64,000 nucleotides of DNA from Kitasatospora sp. NBC_00240 (GCF_026342405.1 NZ_JAPEMU010000001.1:5270001-5334000), one strand, 5' to 3'; counted from the first letter of the stretch, positions 50,077 to 60,902 are shown. Numbers and translations are program-made. The notes: generated by a model not told the origin, from the letters alone.

Positions 50077-50553
50077 TCAGGGGCGGCGGCCCAGGCCCCG
50101 GTCGATCTCCTCCTGGGTGGCCGGCCGAGGCCTGGCGTTCTTGAGGACGTCGGCCGTCGCCTGGGCGCCCTCGATGGTCCGGCGCGGCGGCTCGATCTTC
50201 TTGAACGAGCGCAGCGCGAGCAGGCCCAGCACGGCCGCCAGCAGGAGGTAGGCGCCCGCCACGATCAGGAAGGACCAGCCGAGGGTGATGCCCAGCGCGT
50301 GCAGCCCGAGGGCCGCCGCGGCGCTCAGCATCGGGACGGCGGCCAGCGCGACCACGCCGGCCACCGTGAGCGAGACCCCGCCGGAGACACCGCGCTTGAC
50401 GTCCTGCCTGATCTCGGCCTTGGCCAGGGCGATCTCGTCGTGCACCAGGGCGGACAGGTCGGCCGTGGCCTCGGCGAAGAGCTGCCCGACCGAACGCTCG
50501 CCCTCGTAGGGCGCCCGGCCGATGCTGGACGGGTCTGCGGCTCCTGCGGGCAT
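50077..50553 (-). CDS. Phage holin family (Holin-X-like) membrane protein
   Basis: A 158-residue membrane protein of the actinobacterial DUF1469/holin-X-like family. After an acidic start comes a long amphipathic helix (VGQLFAEATADLSALVHDEIALAKAEIRQDVKRG, about 22-55), two membrane helices (about 57-85 and 92-115), and a charged C-terminal tail (FKKIEPPRRTIEGAQATADVLKNA). Despite the family name it is a chromosomal envelope gene. ATG 50553 has AGAGGAGA upstream. It lies between the hydrolase and nhaA, all transcribed in the same direction. Confidence 0.88.
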   Translation of the reverse strand: MPAGAADPSSIGRAPYEGERSVGQLFAEATADLSALVHDEIALAKAEIRQDVKRGVSGGVSLTVAGVVALAAVPMLSAAAALGLHALGITLGWSFLIVAGAYLLLAAVLGLLALRSFKKIEPPRRTIEGAQATADVLKNARPRPATQEEIDRGLGRRP

Positions 50554-50870
50554 CAGCGTTCTCCTCTGCGGCTTCTGTGCACTGTCGACAGCTCAGAATC
50601 ATGCCCCTACCGGTGAGTCGGACACCACTCCGGGGGGGCCGGCGGAGCGGCGTGTCCGAGCCACGCGCACCCGTCCGGCAGTTCGGCGCGCACCCGTTCG
50701 GCAGTTCGGCGCGCCCTCGGGGGCGGTCGGCGGCGTCGGACGGGCGGCGTTCGGACGGGTGCCCTCGACCGGTGCTCCGGTCACTTCTTCGGGTCACCGG
50801 TCGAGGGCACCGGGCAGGGTCACGGTCGAGGGCACCGGCCAGGGCCACTGGTCCGGGTCACCGGCCAGGA
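50554..50870. other. Repeat-containing gap between nhaA and holin-like gene
   Basis: A 317-base gap. It has repeats of cgttcggcagttcggcgcgc (about 50668-50720) and of cggtcgagggcaccgg (50796-50870). The latter begins right after the nhaA stop. No gene is supported. Confidence 0.5.
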
Positions 50871-52217
50871 TCACTGCGGCTGGTCGGGCCGGCGGCCCGA
50901 CCGGCTCTGCCCGGCCGGGTCGTCCTGCTGGTAGATGTCGGGGATGCCGTCGCCGTCCACGTCCGCGTTCTCCTCGTCGACCAGCTCGCGGTAGTGCCGG
51001 TTGCGCAGCTTGAGCAGGACGGTGGCGACCACCGCGCAGAGCAGCGAGCCGACCAGCACGGCGGCCTTCGCCCGGTCGGCCAGCGCCGCGTCGTCGGCGA
51101 AGGCCAGCTCGCTGATCAGCAGGGAGACCGTGAAGCCGATGCCGGCCAGGGTGGCGACCGCGAACAGGTCCGCCCAGGTGAGCTGCGGGTTGAGCTCCGC
51201 CCGGGTGAACCTGGCGGCCAGCCAGGTGCCGCCGAAGACGCCGACGGTCTTGCCCACCAGCAGGCCGAGGATGATCCCGAGCGGCGCCGCCTGGCTGAAC
51301 ACCTCGACCAGTGCCGGGCCGGAGATCGTCACTCCGGCGGCGAACAGTGCGAACACCGGGACGGCGAAGCCGGCCGAGATCGGACGCACCAGGTGCTCGA
51401 TGTGCTCGCCGGGGGACTGCTTCTCGTCGCCGACCTTGTGGCAGCGCAGGATCAGGCCCATGGCCACACCGGCGACCGTCGCGTGCACGCCGCTCTCGTG
51501 CATCAGCGCCCACACCACGAAGGCCAGCGGCACGTACAGGTACCAGCCGTGCACCCCGCGGCGGTGCAGGAACCAGAACAGCACCAGGCCGGCGACGGAG
51601 AGCCCGAGGGCCCAGAACTTGATGCCCGAGCTGTAGAAGACGGCGATGATCAGGATCGCGACCAGGTCGTCCACCACCGCCAGGGTCAGCAGGAACGCCC
51701 TTAGCGCGGAGGGCAGGTGACTGCCCACCACGGCCAGCACGCCCAGGGCGAACGCGATGTCGGTGGCGGTCGGGATCGCCCACCCGCCCAGATGCCCGCT
51801 GGTCGCGTTCACGACGGCGTAGATGGCCGCGGGCAGGGCGACTCCGCAGATCGCGGCGATCACGGGCAGCGCCGCGGCGCTGGGCGTCCGCAGTTCCCCG
51901 GCCACGAACTCGCGCTTGAGCTCGATGCCGGCCACGAAGAAGAAGATCGCCAGCAGACCGTCGTTGGCCCAGGTGCCGAGGCTGAGGTCCAGGTGGAGCG
52001 GCTTGGAGGGGCCGATCGTGTAGTCCACCACGCTCTCGTAGGAGTGCGGCCAGGCGTTCGCCCAGATCAGCGCCGCGATCGCGAAGAGCAGCAGCAGAAT
52101 GCCGCCGACCGTCTCGGTGCGCAGCGCGTCGGTGATGTAGGTGCGTTCGGGCAGCGACAGCCGGCCGAGGAACTGGCGGCTTCGGGGCGTCGGCTCGGTG
52201 GGCGGCTGGCTGGTCAC
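50871..52217 (-). CDS. nhaA: Na+/H+ antiporter NhaA
   Basis: A 448-residue NhaA-type antiporter with 12 predicted helices. Hallmarks are GLLAIFFFVAGIELKREFVAGEL, ATDIAFALGVLAVVG and LTLAVVDDLVAILIIAVFY, in which the adjacent Asp pair (DD) is the sodium/proton site. The cytoplasmic C-terminal tail is Asp/Glu-rich (VDEENADVDGDGIPDIYQQDDPAGQ). GTG 52217 is chosen because AGGAGG lies 8 bases upstream; the frame is open further up. In streptomycetes it neighbours acs, here separated by a serine hydrolase gene. Confidence 0.95.
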   Translation of the reverse strand: MTSQPPTEPTPRSRQFLGRLSLPERTYITDALRTETVGGILLLLFAIAALIWANAWPHSYESVVDYTIGPSKPLHLDLSLGTWANDGLLAIFFFVAGIELKREFVAGELRTPSAAALPVIAAICGVALPAAIYAVVNATSGHLGGWAIPTATDIAFALGVLAVVGSHLPSALRAFLLTLAVVDDLVAILIIAVFYSSGIKFWALGLSVAGLVLFWFLHRRGVHGWYLYVPLAFVVWALMHESGVHATVAGVAMGLILRCHKVGDEKQSPGEHIEHLVRPISAGFAVPVFALFAAGVTISGPALVEVFSQAAPLGIILGLLVGKTVGVFGGTWLAARFTRAELNPQLTWADLFAVATLAGIGFTVSLLISELAFADDAALADRAKAAVLVGSLLCAVVATVLLKLRNRHYRELVDEENADVDGDGIPDIYQQDDPAGQSRSGRRPDQPQ

Positions 52218-52505
52218 GGGGGACCTCCTGGGGCGGGAACGGCATCCGGATACACCTGTGGTGCAGTGCCGACCAGACTTCCCGGCGCGCCCTTGACCCA
52301 TCCACGATCTTGATGCGTCGTTGACAGTCTAGAGGGCAGCGCGAGGAGATATCCGTTTTGCGCATTTTAGGACGATCGACCCCACGGGTCGGGGGAGGGC
52401 GCCCCGAATGGCGGCGGGCGGGTGCAGACGGGTGACCCCCTCCCTATCGTCGGTCGAAGGCGCCACCCGAACCGGGCGGCGCCTTCGACCGGAACGGAGA
52501 CACCC
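52218..52505. other. Upstream region of nhaA
   Basis: This 288-base region has an AT-rich patch (gatatccgttttgcgcattttagg, 52348-52371) likely to contain the nhaA promoter. On the plus strand a TTGACA hexamer lies at 52321-52326, without a clear matching -10. Nothing else is seen. Confidence 0.4.
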
Positions 52506-52718
52506 ATGCCCAGCGAGGAGGCGGACGGCCCCGAGGCCGTGCCGCACGCCATAGCCGGGGGCGAGGGCGCGCAGAGCGTCCCGCCCCTGTTATTTGCCCG
52601 TCCGCAGCCCGTCCGCCCGCGGTTCGGAGGTCACCCCGCCCGGCCCGCCGGCCCCCGGGGTACGGACACCCCGGGTATCGGCTCTCGGGGCGCCGGCTCT
52701 CGGGGCGCCGACCGATGA
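52506..52718 (+). CDS. Possible small protein upstream of the serine hydrolase
   Basis: A 70-residue frame with GGAGA seven bases before ATG 52506. The first 26 residues (MPSEEADGPEAVPHAIAGGEG) look coding; the rest (Pro/Arg/Gly, with a duplicated GSRGA) looks like ordinary GC-rich non-coding DNA, and codons tta and ttt appear mid-frame. Its stop overlaps the ATG of the serine hydrolase by ATGA. It may be a leader peptide for coupling or a random frame. Confidence 0.3.
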   Translation: MPSEEADGPEAVPHAIAGGEGAQSVPPLLFARPQPVRPRFGGHPARPAGPRGTDTPGIGSRGAGSRGADR

Positions 52719-53863
52719 ACGCCGATCTGATGGACCGTCTTTCGCCCGACCTCGAACCCCTGCTCCGCCCGCTCTTCCACGCGGCCGCTCCCGGCGCCGC
52801 CGTGGCCGTGGCGGTGATCCGCGGCGACGAGCGCACCGTCTCCTGCCGCGGCTACACCGACCGGGCCGGGGAGCGCCCCGTCCGCGCCGACACCCGGTTC
52901 GAGATCGGCTCGGTCACCAAGACGTTCACCGCCCTGCTCCTCGCCGAGATGGCGGCCCGCGGCGACGTCCGGTACGACGATCCGATCGACCGCTACCTGC
53001 CGGCCGACGCCGCCCCCGGCTACCCGCACGAACGGCCGATCACCCTGCTCCACCTGGCCACCCACACCTCGGGCCTGCCCCGGCTCCCGGTCGGGCTCAC
53101 CCCGGCGGCCGTGCCCCGCTGGTTCACCAAGCCGTACGCCACCTTCGGCCCGTCGCACCTGCTGCGGGCGCTGCCCCGCACCCCGGTCCGTGGCACGCCC
53201 GGAGCCCAGGTGCGGTACTCCAACCTCGGCTGCGGCCTGCTCGGCCTGGTGCTGGCGAACGCGGCCGGCCAGCGGTACGAGGAACTGCTGCTCTCCCGGA
53301 TCTGCGGGCCGCTCGGCCTGGTCGACACCTCCTGCGGCCCGGGCGGCGAGCCCGCCATCGGCTACCGGCGCGGACGGCGGGTCCCCTCGTTCCGGCTGCC
53401 GGCCCTTCCCGGCGCGGCTGCGCTTCGCTCCACCGCGGACGACATGCTGCGCTACCTGCAGGCCCACCTCGCGCTGGACGCCGTCCCGTTGCCCGAACGC
53501 ACCGACGCGTCAGCGCTGCGCACCGCCCTCGGCGAGGTGCTCATGCCCAGGGTCGGCCGCCGCCGGACGGGCGTGCGGATCTGCCTGGGGTGGAACCAGC
53601 GCTCCCTGCACGACCGGCGCTCCCCGGACGACCGATCCCTGGACGACCGGCGCTCCCCCGACGAGGAGGACGAGGCCGGCGCCGACGGGCTGGTCTACCA
53701 CGCGGGTGCCACCCGCGGATTTACGACCTTTGTCGGCTTCAGCCCCCGTACGCAGGTCGGACTGGCCGTGATGGCCGGGACCCAGCCGATGCGCGGCCGG
53801 GGCTTCGTCCAGGGCGCCTACGACACGCTGCGGACCTTGGTGACGGAGCGGCACCCGGAGTAG
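52715..53863 (+). CDS. Serine hydrolase (class C beta-lactamase/PBP4*-like)
   Basis: A 382-residue beta-lactamase-family esterase/D-aminopeptidase-like protein. The motifs are Ser66-Val-Thr-Lys69 (GSVTKTF), Tyr168-Ser-Asn170 (VRYSNLG) and HAG (VYHAGATRGFTTF) in place of KTG. There is no signal peptide, so it is probably cytosolic. An Asp/Arg/Ser repeat (DDRRSPDDRSLDDRRSPDEEDE, about 304-325, split by a 15-30-base DNA repeat at 53608-53664) is an acidic-basic loop inserted before the HAG strand. ATG 52715 could be used by coupled translation with the small frame before it; there is also no strong independent ribosome site. Confidence 0.88.
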   Translation: MNADLMDRLSPDLEPLLRPLFHAAAPGAAVAVAVIRGDERTVSCRGYTDRAGERPVRADTRFEIGSVTKTFTALLLAEMAARGDVRYDDPIDRYLPADAAPGYPHERPITLLHLATHTSGLPRLPVGLTPAAVPRWFTKPYATFGPSHLLRALPRTPVRGTPGAQVRYSNLGCGLLGLVLANAAGQRYEELLLSRICGPLGLVDTSCGPGGEPAIGYRRGRRVPSFRLPALPGAAALRSTADDMLRYLQAHLALDAVPLPERTDASALRTALGEVLMPRVGRRRTGVRICLGWNQRSLHDRRSPDDRSLDDRRSPDEEDEAGADGLVYHAGATRGFTTFVGFSPRTQVGLAVMAGTQPMRGRGFVQGAYDTLRTLVTERHPE

Positions 53864-53888
53864 CCCCGCCGGGCGCGCGGACGTGCAA

Positions 53889-53926
53889 GGGCTCCCCGGG
53901 CGGTCTCACGACTGCCCGGGGAGCCC
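53889..53926. terminator. Bidirectional terminator between serine hydrolase and acs
   Basis: Perfect 13-bp arms gggctccccgggc and gcccggggagccc around a 12-base loop, between convergent genes. Confidence 0.8.
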
Positions 53927-53959
53927 CCCGCGCGTACCGGGACCGGTACGCGAACCTGA

Positions 53960-55915
<1,956 letters not shown>

Positions 55916-56087
55916 CGCGCACTCCTCATCGAGTTTCTTCAAGGGACACTCCCGTGCGTAGGGATTGTCCCGTGTGTCCCAGCACACAGCTCACCAGGCG
56001 AACAGGGCTGTTGACAAGAGGCTCCGAGGAATTGGTGTAGACCTTTGACCTGAAGCGGGGTCGCTCGGGGAGGTCCCGGGCCCGCCG

Positions 56088-56124
56088 GGCCGGGCCTCCG
56101 CCGGGTGTGGGCGGAGGCCCGGCC
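56088..56124 (-). terminator. Terminator of the SulP-carbonic anhydrase gene
   Basis: Perfect 15-bp arms ggccgggcctccgcc and ggcggaggcccggcc, 7-base loop, 5 bases after the stop. Confidence 0.85.
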
Positions 56125-56128
56125 GGTC

Positions 56129-58432
56129 TCAGGCGGCCGTGCGCAGCGGTGTCGTGTCGTGCTCCGTCACCGGGGAGAACAGACCGCTCCGGCGGTCGAG
56201 GACGTAGGCCTGTGCGGTGGCGAAGTCGAAGTACATCCCGACCAGCCGGAGGCTGCCGTCCGCGACCCGCCGTTCCACGGCGGGGTTGGCCAGCAACTGG
56301 TCCAGTTGCTGGACGACATTGGTGAGGCAGAGCTGCTCCACCAGATCGGTGGTGGGCCGGGCCGCGAACCCGGCCGGAGCCCGCCGCAGCCGGTCGAGCG
56401 AGCCGCGTCCGTTGCGGAGCCAGCGGGTCAGCGCGGTGGGCGGTCCTGGTCGCTCGTGCACACCGTCCAGCAGGGCCTTCATCGCGCCGCAGCCGGAGTG
56501 CCCGCAGATGGTGATGGAGCGGATCTCCAAGGCCTCGACGGCGTACTGCACGGCGGCGGCCACCGAGTCGTCGGCGGCGCCGGGCTCGTACGGCGCGGGG
56601 ACGAGGTTGCCGACGTTGCGGACGGTGAAGAGGTCGCCCGGGCCGCTGTTGGTGATCATGCTGGTGACCAGCCGGGAGTCCGCACAGGTCAGGAACAGCT
56701 CCGAGGGCGTCTGCCCCTCGCGGGCGAGCCGGGCCAGCTCGGGGCGGACCAGCGGCGCGGTGTGCTGCTGGAACACCCGCACCCCGTCCAGCAGCCGGCC
56801 GTGCGAGTCCTCCTGCTGTTCGATGCAGTGGTGGCCGACCCAGGGGGTCCAGGCCCGGCAGCGGTGCGGGCCCGCGGAACTGCCGGAGCGCACCGCGCCG
56901 TCCGGGTCCAGCACCTCGTCCGCCTGGCGCTCGGTCACCATCAGTACCGTCCCGCCGCCGGCCTGGTGGCCGCTGCGCCAGGAGTGCAGTGCCTCGTACG
57001 CGGCGTGGTCCAGGAACGAGCCGTCGTGGCAGACCGTCACCCGGGCGGCGGTGGGGATGGTGCCCAGCGCCCGGCTCAGCCGGGGCACCGACGCGAAGGT
57101 CAGCGGGCCGTGCGTCCGCACTGCGAACGACCCGTCGGGTGCGGCCGTGACGTCCACATGGGCGCGGGTCAGACGGTGCAGTGCCAGCAGGACGGCGATC
57201 GCGGCGCCCAGCGCGACCCCCGGCAGTACGCCCAGCAGGACGACGCCGAGCACGGTGGCCAGGTAGACCGGGAACTCCCGGTGCTGGTGCACCTTGCGGA
57301 TGTGCGCGAAGCTCACCATCTGCAGGCCGACCACGAGGACGAGCGCGGCCAGCGCGGCCAGCGGGATCCGGCGCAGGCCGCCGGTCAGCGCCACGGCGGC
57401 GAGCAGCACCCAGACCCCGTGCAGGACGGAGGACCAGCGAGTCCGCGCGCCGGCCCGTACGTTGGCGGTGCTGCGTACCGCGCCGCCGGCCACCGGCAGC
57501 CCGCCGAGCAGGCCGCTGACCATGTTCGCCAGGCCCTGTCCGCGCAGTTCGCGGTCGAGGTCGCCGGAGCGGTTGGACATCCGGTCGACGGCGACGGCGG
57601 AGAGCAGGGACTCCACGCTGGCCACCGCGGTCACCGTGAGTACGGCGGCGAGCAGGCCGGCCGCCGACCCGTGCGGCAGCGCCGGGAGGCTCTGCGGCTG
57701 CCAGGCGGGGATGTCGACCCGGGCCAGCCGCAGGCTCAGGCCCATGGACACCGCGGTGGCGGCCGCGATGGCCACCAGTGCGCCGGGGATCCGTGCCAGC
57801 CGGGTGCCCAGCTCCCCGGCGCGACCCGGCAGCCGGCCCAGCCGGGGCCAACCGCAGAGGATGGCGGTGGCGAGCGCGCCGACCATGAGCGCGGGCAGGT
57901 GCGGGCCGGCCAGCTGGTCGGGCAGTGCGGCGAGGTTGGCCAATGCCGAACTCTGCGGTGAGCCGCCGAGTACGACGTGCAGTTGGGCGATGGCGATCGC
58001 CAGGCCGACGCCGGCGAGCATGCCGTGCACCACGGCGGGCGAGACGGCTAGCGCGGTGCGGGCCAGGCCGCGGGCCCCGAGCAGGAGTTGGAGCAGACCG
58101 GCGGCGAGGGTGATGGCGCAGGTGGCCTGCCAGCCGTACTGGGAGATCAGGCCGGCGGTGACCACCGTGAGGGCCGCGGACGGGCCGCTGACCTGGAGGG
58201 AGGTGCCGCCGAGCAGTCCGACGACGATGCCGCCGACGGCGGCGCCGATCAGGCCGGCGGTCAGCGGTGCTCCGGTGGCCAGGGCGATTCCGAGGGAGAA
58301 CGGCACGGCGATCAGGAAGACCACCAGGGAGGCCGAAAGGTCGAACGAGGCCCGGGCCTTGCGGCCGGCGGCCGGCGGGGCGTGGTCGGTGGTGTCGGAG
58401 GCGATGGGGGCGGCGGAGATGTCGAGGGTCAT
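56129..58432 (-). CDS. SulP transporter-carbonic anhydrase fusion
   Basis: A 767-residue fusion. Residues about 25-430 are a SulP-family membrane domain with about 11-12 helices (FLIAVPFSLGIALATGAPLTAGLIGAAVGG, QVSGPSAALTVVTAGLI). A short STAS-like segment (about 440-520, GPLTFASVPRLSRALGTIPTAARVTVCHDGSFLDHAAYEAL) follows, then a beta-carbonic anhydrase domain (about 555-767). The zinc ligands are Cys583 with Asp585 (TCADSR), His645 and Cys648 (GHSGCGAMKALLDG). Function: uptake of bicarbonate (or another anion) tied to CO2/bicarbonate conversion. ATG 58432 has GGGAAGA upstream. The C-terminus is compact, without a further tail. Confidence 0.95.
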   Translation of the reverse strand: MTLDISAAPIASDTTDHAPPAAGRKARASFDLSASLVVFLIAVPFSLGIALATGAPLTAGLIGAAVGGIVVGLLGGTSLQVSGPSAALTVVTAGLISQYGWQATCAITLAAGLLQLLLGARGLARTALAVSPAVVHGMLAGVGLAIAIAQLHVVLGGSPQSSALANLAALPDQLAGPHLPALMVGALATAILCGWPRLGRLPGRAGELGTRLARIPGALVAIAAATAVSMGLSLRLARVDIPAWQPQSLPALPHGSAAGLLAAVLTVTAVASVESLLSAVAVDRMSNRSGDLDRELRGQGLANMVSGLLGGLPVAGGAVRSTANVRAGARTRWSSVLHGVWVLLAAVALTGGLRRIPLAALAALVLVVGLQMVSFAHIRKVHQHREFPVYLATVLGVVLLGVLPGVALGAAIAVLLALHRLTRAHVDVTAAPDGSFAVRTHGPLTFASVPRLSRALGTIPTAARVTVCHDGSFLDHAAYEALHSWRSGHQAGGGTVLMVTERQADEVLDPDGAVRSGSSAGPHRCRAWTPWVGHHCIEQQEDSHGRLLDGVRVFQQHTAPLVRPELARLAREGQTPSELFLTCADSRLVTSMITNSGPGDLFTVRNVGNLVPAPYEPGAADDSVAAAVQYAVEALEIRSITICGHSGCGAMKALLDGVHERPGPPTALTRWLRNGRGSLDRLRRAPAGFAARPTTDLVEQLCLTNVVQQLDQLLANPAVERRVADGSLRLVGMYFDFATAQAYVLDRRSGLFSPVTEHDTTPLRTAA

Positions 58433-58737
58433 GTCTTCCCGTCTTTCCGGGGGAGCGAACGCAGTCAGGTCCGGGATGGTGCTCGGGGGAGTCGGATCGG
58501 CTGTCGTGGGTCGCGACGGTGTGGCGGGATGGCGTGGGCTCGGCGGCCTGCGCGGGGGTGGCACAGGCGGGCCCATGGACCATCAGGTATCGGAACCATC
58601 AAGAATCGGTAAACCGAGAGTAATGAAAGCTTTGCACAGCGTAGAACATGGTGGCGGAATCGGGGCCTGGATTCACCCCTATGGGTGGTATCCGAACCAA
58701 CGGGGAACAGATCGGGGCTTTCGCGACGCAGGCAGCG
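58433..58737. other. Promoter region of the SulP-CA gene
   Basis: This 305-base region is AT-rich between 58583 and 58700 (aagaatcggtaaaccgagagtaatg area), which is likely to hold the minus-strand promoter of the SulP-CA gene. No ORF is supported. Confidence 0.45.
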
Positions 58738-58779
58738 CGGCGGGCCGCCGCCCTCGGAGGAGAGGGTGGCGGCCCGCCG
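58738..58779 (-). terminator. Terminator of the CooC-like ATPase gene
   Basis: 18-bp arms starting cggcgggccgcc (58738-58755) and ending ggcggcccgccg (58762-58779), one G.T pair, 6-base loop, 38 bases after the stop. Confidence 0.8.
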
Positions 58780-58817
58780 TGGTGGTCCCCGGCCCGGCCG
58801 TGCGGGCAGGGCGCGGG

Positions 58818-59807
58818 TCAGGCGTGTGCCCCCGCCACGGCCTGCTCACGGCCGAGCACGAACTCTTCGTCCACCTGGGTCGCGAGATCGAGGCCGACCT
58901 TGGCGTTGCCCCAGCTCTCCGCGTTGCGAAGGTGGAACTGCACCGCCTGACGGGTGTACCGCTTCGGGTCGCGTCGGGCGTGGGCGGCGTCCGCCTGCGT
59001 CTTCAGGACTTCCAGGACGGCGCGGTTGGCGGGTTCCAGCGTGCGCAGCGGCGGCTCGGCGCCCTGCTCGAGGCGGCGGACCCACTCCGAGTGCCCGAAG
59101 GCCGCGAGCAGGTCGTCGCCGGCCTCACGCTGGAGGTAGGCGAGGTCGTCCGGGCCCTGCACCTTGTTGCCGATCACTCGCAGCGCGACGCCGAAGTCGC
59201 GGGCGTACTCCTTGTACTGGCGGTAGACGGAGACGCCCTTGCGGGTCGGTTCGGCGACCAGGAAGGTGAGGTCGAAGCGGGTGAACAGCCCGGAGGCGAA
59301 GGAGTCCGAGCCGGCCGTCATGTCGGTGACCACGTACTCGTCCGGCCCGTCGACCAGGTGGTTGAGAAGCAACTCCACCGCGCCGACCTTGGAGTGGTAG
59401 CAGGCGACCCCGAGGTCCTCCTCGGTGAAGGCGCCGGTGGCCAGCAGCCGGACCGAGCCCTCGTCCAGCGCCACCGGCCGGGCGCAGGCCGCGTAGACCG
59501 GGTTCTCCTCGACGATCCGCAGCAGGCGTGAACCCCGGCCGGGCGGTGTGGTTTTGATCATTTCGTCGGCCGAGCTGATCAACGGGTTGTCGCCGCGCAG
59601 GTAGTCCTTGATCAGCGGCAGGTGCGCGCCGAGGGAGGGGAGTGCGGCGGACTGGGCGTCGGTCAGGCCGAGTGCGGGGCCGAGGTGTTGGTTGATGTCG
59701 GCGTCGACGGCGATGACCGGGCGTCCGGCGGCGGCCAGGTGGCGGATGAACAGTGAGGACAGCGTGGTCTTGCCGCTGCCGCCCTTGCCGACGAAGGCGA
59801 TCTTCAT
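58818..59807 (-). CDS. CooC/ParA-like ATP-binding protein
   Basis: A 329-residue P-loop ATPase of the MinD/CooC/NubP superfamily. It has deviant Walker A GKGGSGKTT (residues 7-15), VDADINQHLGPALGL (about 34-48), and YVVTDMTAGSDSFASGLFTRFD (about 158-179). The metal-insertion type CooC proteins have a similar frame, but no Cys-x-Cys metal site is clear here. The C-terminal third is helical and Arg-rich. The role is unknown; in streptomycetes it is widespread as an annotated ATP-binding protein. ATG 59807 follows GTCCCAGATG-type context. It is divergent from the Fic-like gene across a 198-base gap with an AT-rich dyad. Confidence 0.88.
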   Translation of the reverse strand: MKIAFVGKGGSGKTTLSSLFIRHLAAAGRPVIAVDADINQHLGPALGLTDAQSAALPSLGAHLPLIKDYLRGDNPLISSADEMIKTTPPGRGSRLLRIVEENPVYAACARPVALDEGSVRLLATGAFTEEDLGVACYHSKVGAVELLLNHLVDGPDEYVVTDMTAGSDSFASGLFTRFDLTFLVAEPTRKGVSVYRQYKEYARDFGVALRVIGNKVQGPDDLAYLQREAGDDLLAAFGHSEWVRRLEQGAEPPLRTLEPANRAVLEVLKTQADAAHARRDPKRYTRQAVQFHLRNAESWGNAKVGLDLATQVDEEFVLGREQAVAGAHA

Positions 59808-59875
59808 CTGGGACTCCGGCTCTCGCTCGTTGGCTCGCGCTCGTGATCTACCCGATCCCCAGTGTTGGAAATCGT

Positions 59876-59889
59876 TATCGTCTCCGATA
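59876..59889. promoter_or_regulatory. Inverted repeat in the CooC/Fic divergent region
   Basis: TATCG-tctc-CGATA inside a short AT-rich island (ggaaatcgttatcg, 59867-59880). The dyad lies 69 bases before the ATPase start and 117 bases before the Fic-like start. The element recalls metal-regulator boxes but matches no consensus that I can state with confidence. Confidence 0.35.
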
Positions 59890-60005
59890 GCGCCATGCTA
59901 GCCGGGGCGAGTGGCCGGACAGGGCAGGGAACGAAGGATTGCCTCGAACGGGTGATGGCGGGGTTGCTGTGTCGGGGGTGGCGGCCGGGACCTTACTCTC
60001 GGGTA

Positions 60006-60902
60006 GTGAGCACTGGAACAGATCCCCTCGCCCCGCTGGCCGAGCTGCCCGGGGTGCCCGAGGCCGTCGCCGAGGTCCGCAAGTCCGTGGACCGCCTCTA
60101 CGGCCACCGCGTGATGCGCCGGCGCGCCTCCGAGGTCACCTCCGAGGCCGCCCTGCGCGGCGCGCGGGCCTCGGCCGCACTCGACGGCGCGGACTGGCCG
60201 CTGGAGGAGGTCCGCCGGCGTACCGACTTCGGGGCCGACGTGGAGGCCCGTACGGTCGGCGCCGCGCTGCGGGTGTCCGCGGAGGCCGGGCAGTTGCTCA
60301 GCACCTGGCGGCACTCGCCGCTGCAGGTGCTGGCGCGGCTGCACCTTCTTGCCGCCGGGGACGCCGACGAGGCGGCCGGCCGCCCCCGCCGGGCCGGGGA
60401 GGGCGCGGAGGCGCTCTTCCCGCTGGAGCTGAAGGCCGCGGTCGCCCCGGCGGACGGCGCGGAGGCCCAGTCGGTCCCGATTGCCGACCTGCCGCCGGCG
60501 CCGGGGGCGGAAGAGGTGGCCGCCCGCCTTGACCAGCTCTCCACACTGCTGGTCGCCCGCGCCGAGGGCGCGGGCGCCAAGGCCCCGGCGCTGGTGGTGG
60601 CCGCGGTGGTGCACGGCGAACTGCTGGCCCTGCGGCCGTTCGGCTCGCACAACGGCGTCATCGCCCGGGCCGCCCAGCGCATCGTCCTGATCGCGGAAGG
60701 GTTGGACCCGAAGGCGATCTGCCCGTCCGAGGTCGGCTTCGCGGAACTCGGCACCGACGCCTACCGGCGGGCCCTGGGCGGCTACTTGGCGGGTACTCCG
60801 GGCGGCATGGCCGGGTGGATCGACCACTGCGGGCAGGCGCTGCGGCTCGGGACGCGCGAGAGCACGGCCGTCTGCGAGGCGATGCAGCGCGGCATGGTCT
60901 GA
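60006..60902 (+). CDS. Fic-like protein with degenerate active site
   Basis: A 298-residue helical protein, distantly Fic-like and sometimes annotated as oxidoreductase in streptomycetes. The N-terminal part has SEAALRGARASAALDGADWPLEEV (about 48-71), where Fic proteins have the inhibitory-helix region. The putative Fic core is Arg210-PFGSHNG217-V218 (LRPFGSHNGVIARAAQRI), where HPFxxGNGR is expected, so the catalytic His is Arg, the first Gly is His and the last Arg is Val; AMPylation is unlikely. The start GTG 60006 gives MSTGTDPLAPLAELPGVPEAVAEVRKSVDRLYGH. It is divergent from the CooC-like gene, suggesting a shared function. Confidence 0.75.
   Translation: MSTGTDPLAPLAELPGVPEAVAEVRKSVDRLYGHRVMRRRASEVTSEAALRGARASAALDGADWPLEEVRRRTDFGADVEARTVGAALRVSAEAGQLLSTWRHSPLQVLARLHLLAAGDADEAAGRPRRAGEGAEALFPLELKAAVAPADGAEAQSVPIADLPPAPGAEEVAARLDQLSTLLVARAEGAGAKAPALVVAAVVHGELLALRPFGSHNGVIARAAQRIVLIAEGLDPKAICPSEVGFAELGTDAYRRALGGYLAGTPGGMAGWIDHCGQALRLGTRESTAVCEAMQRGMV

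Noticed and set aside
52422..52505. Extended frame before the small ORF at 52506
   Set aside because: The residues are Pro/Arg/Thr-rich and there is no ribosome binding site.
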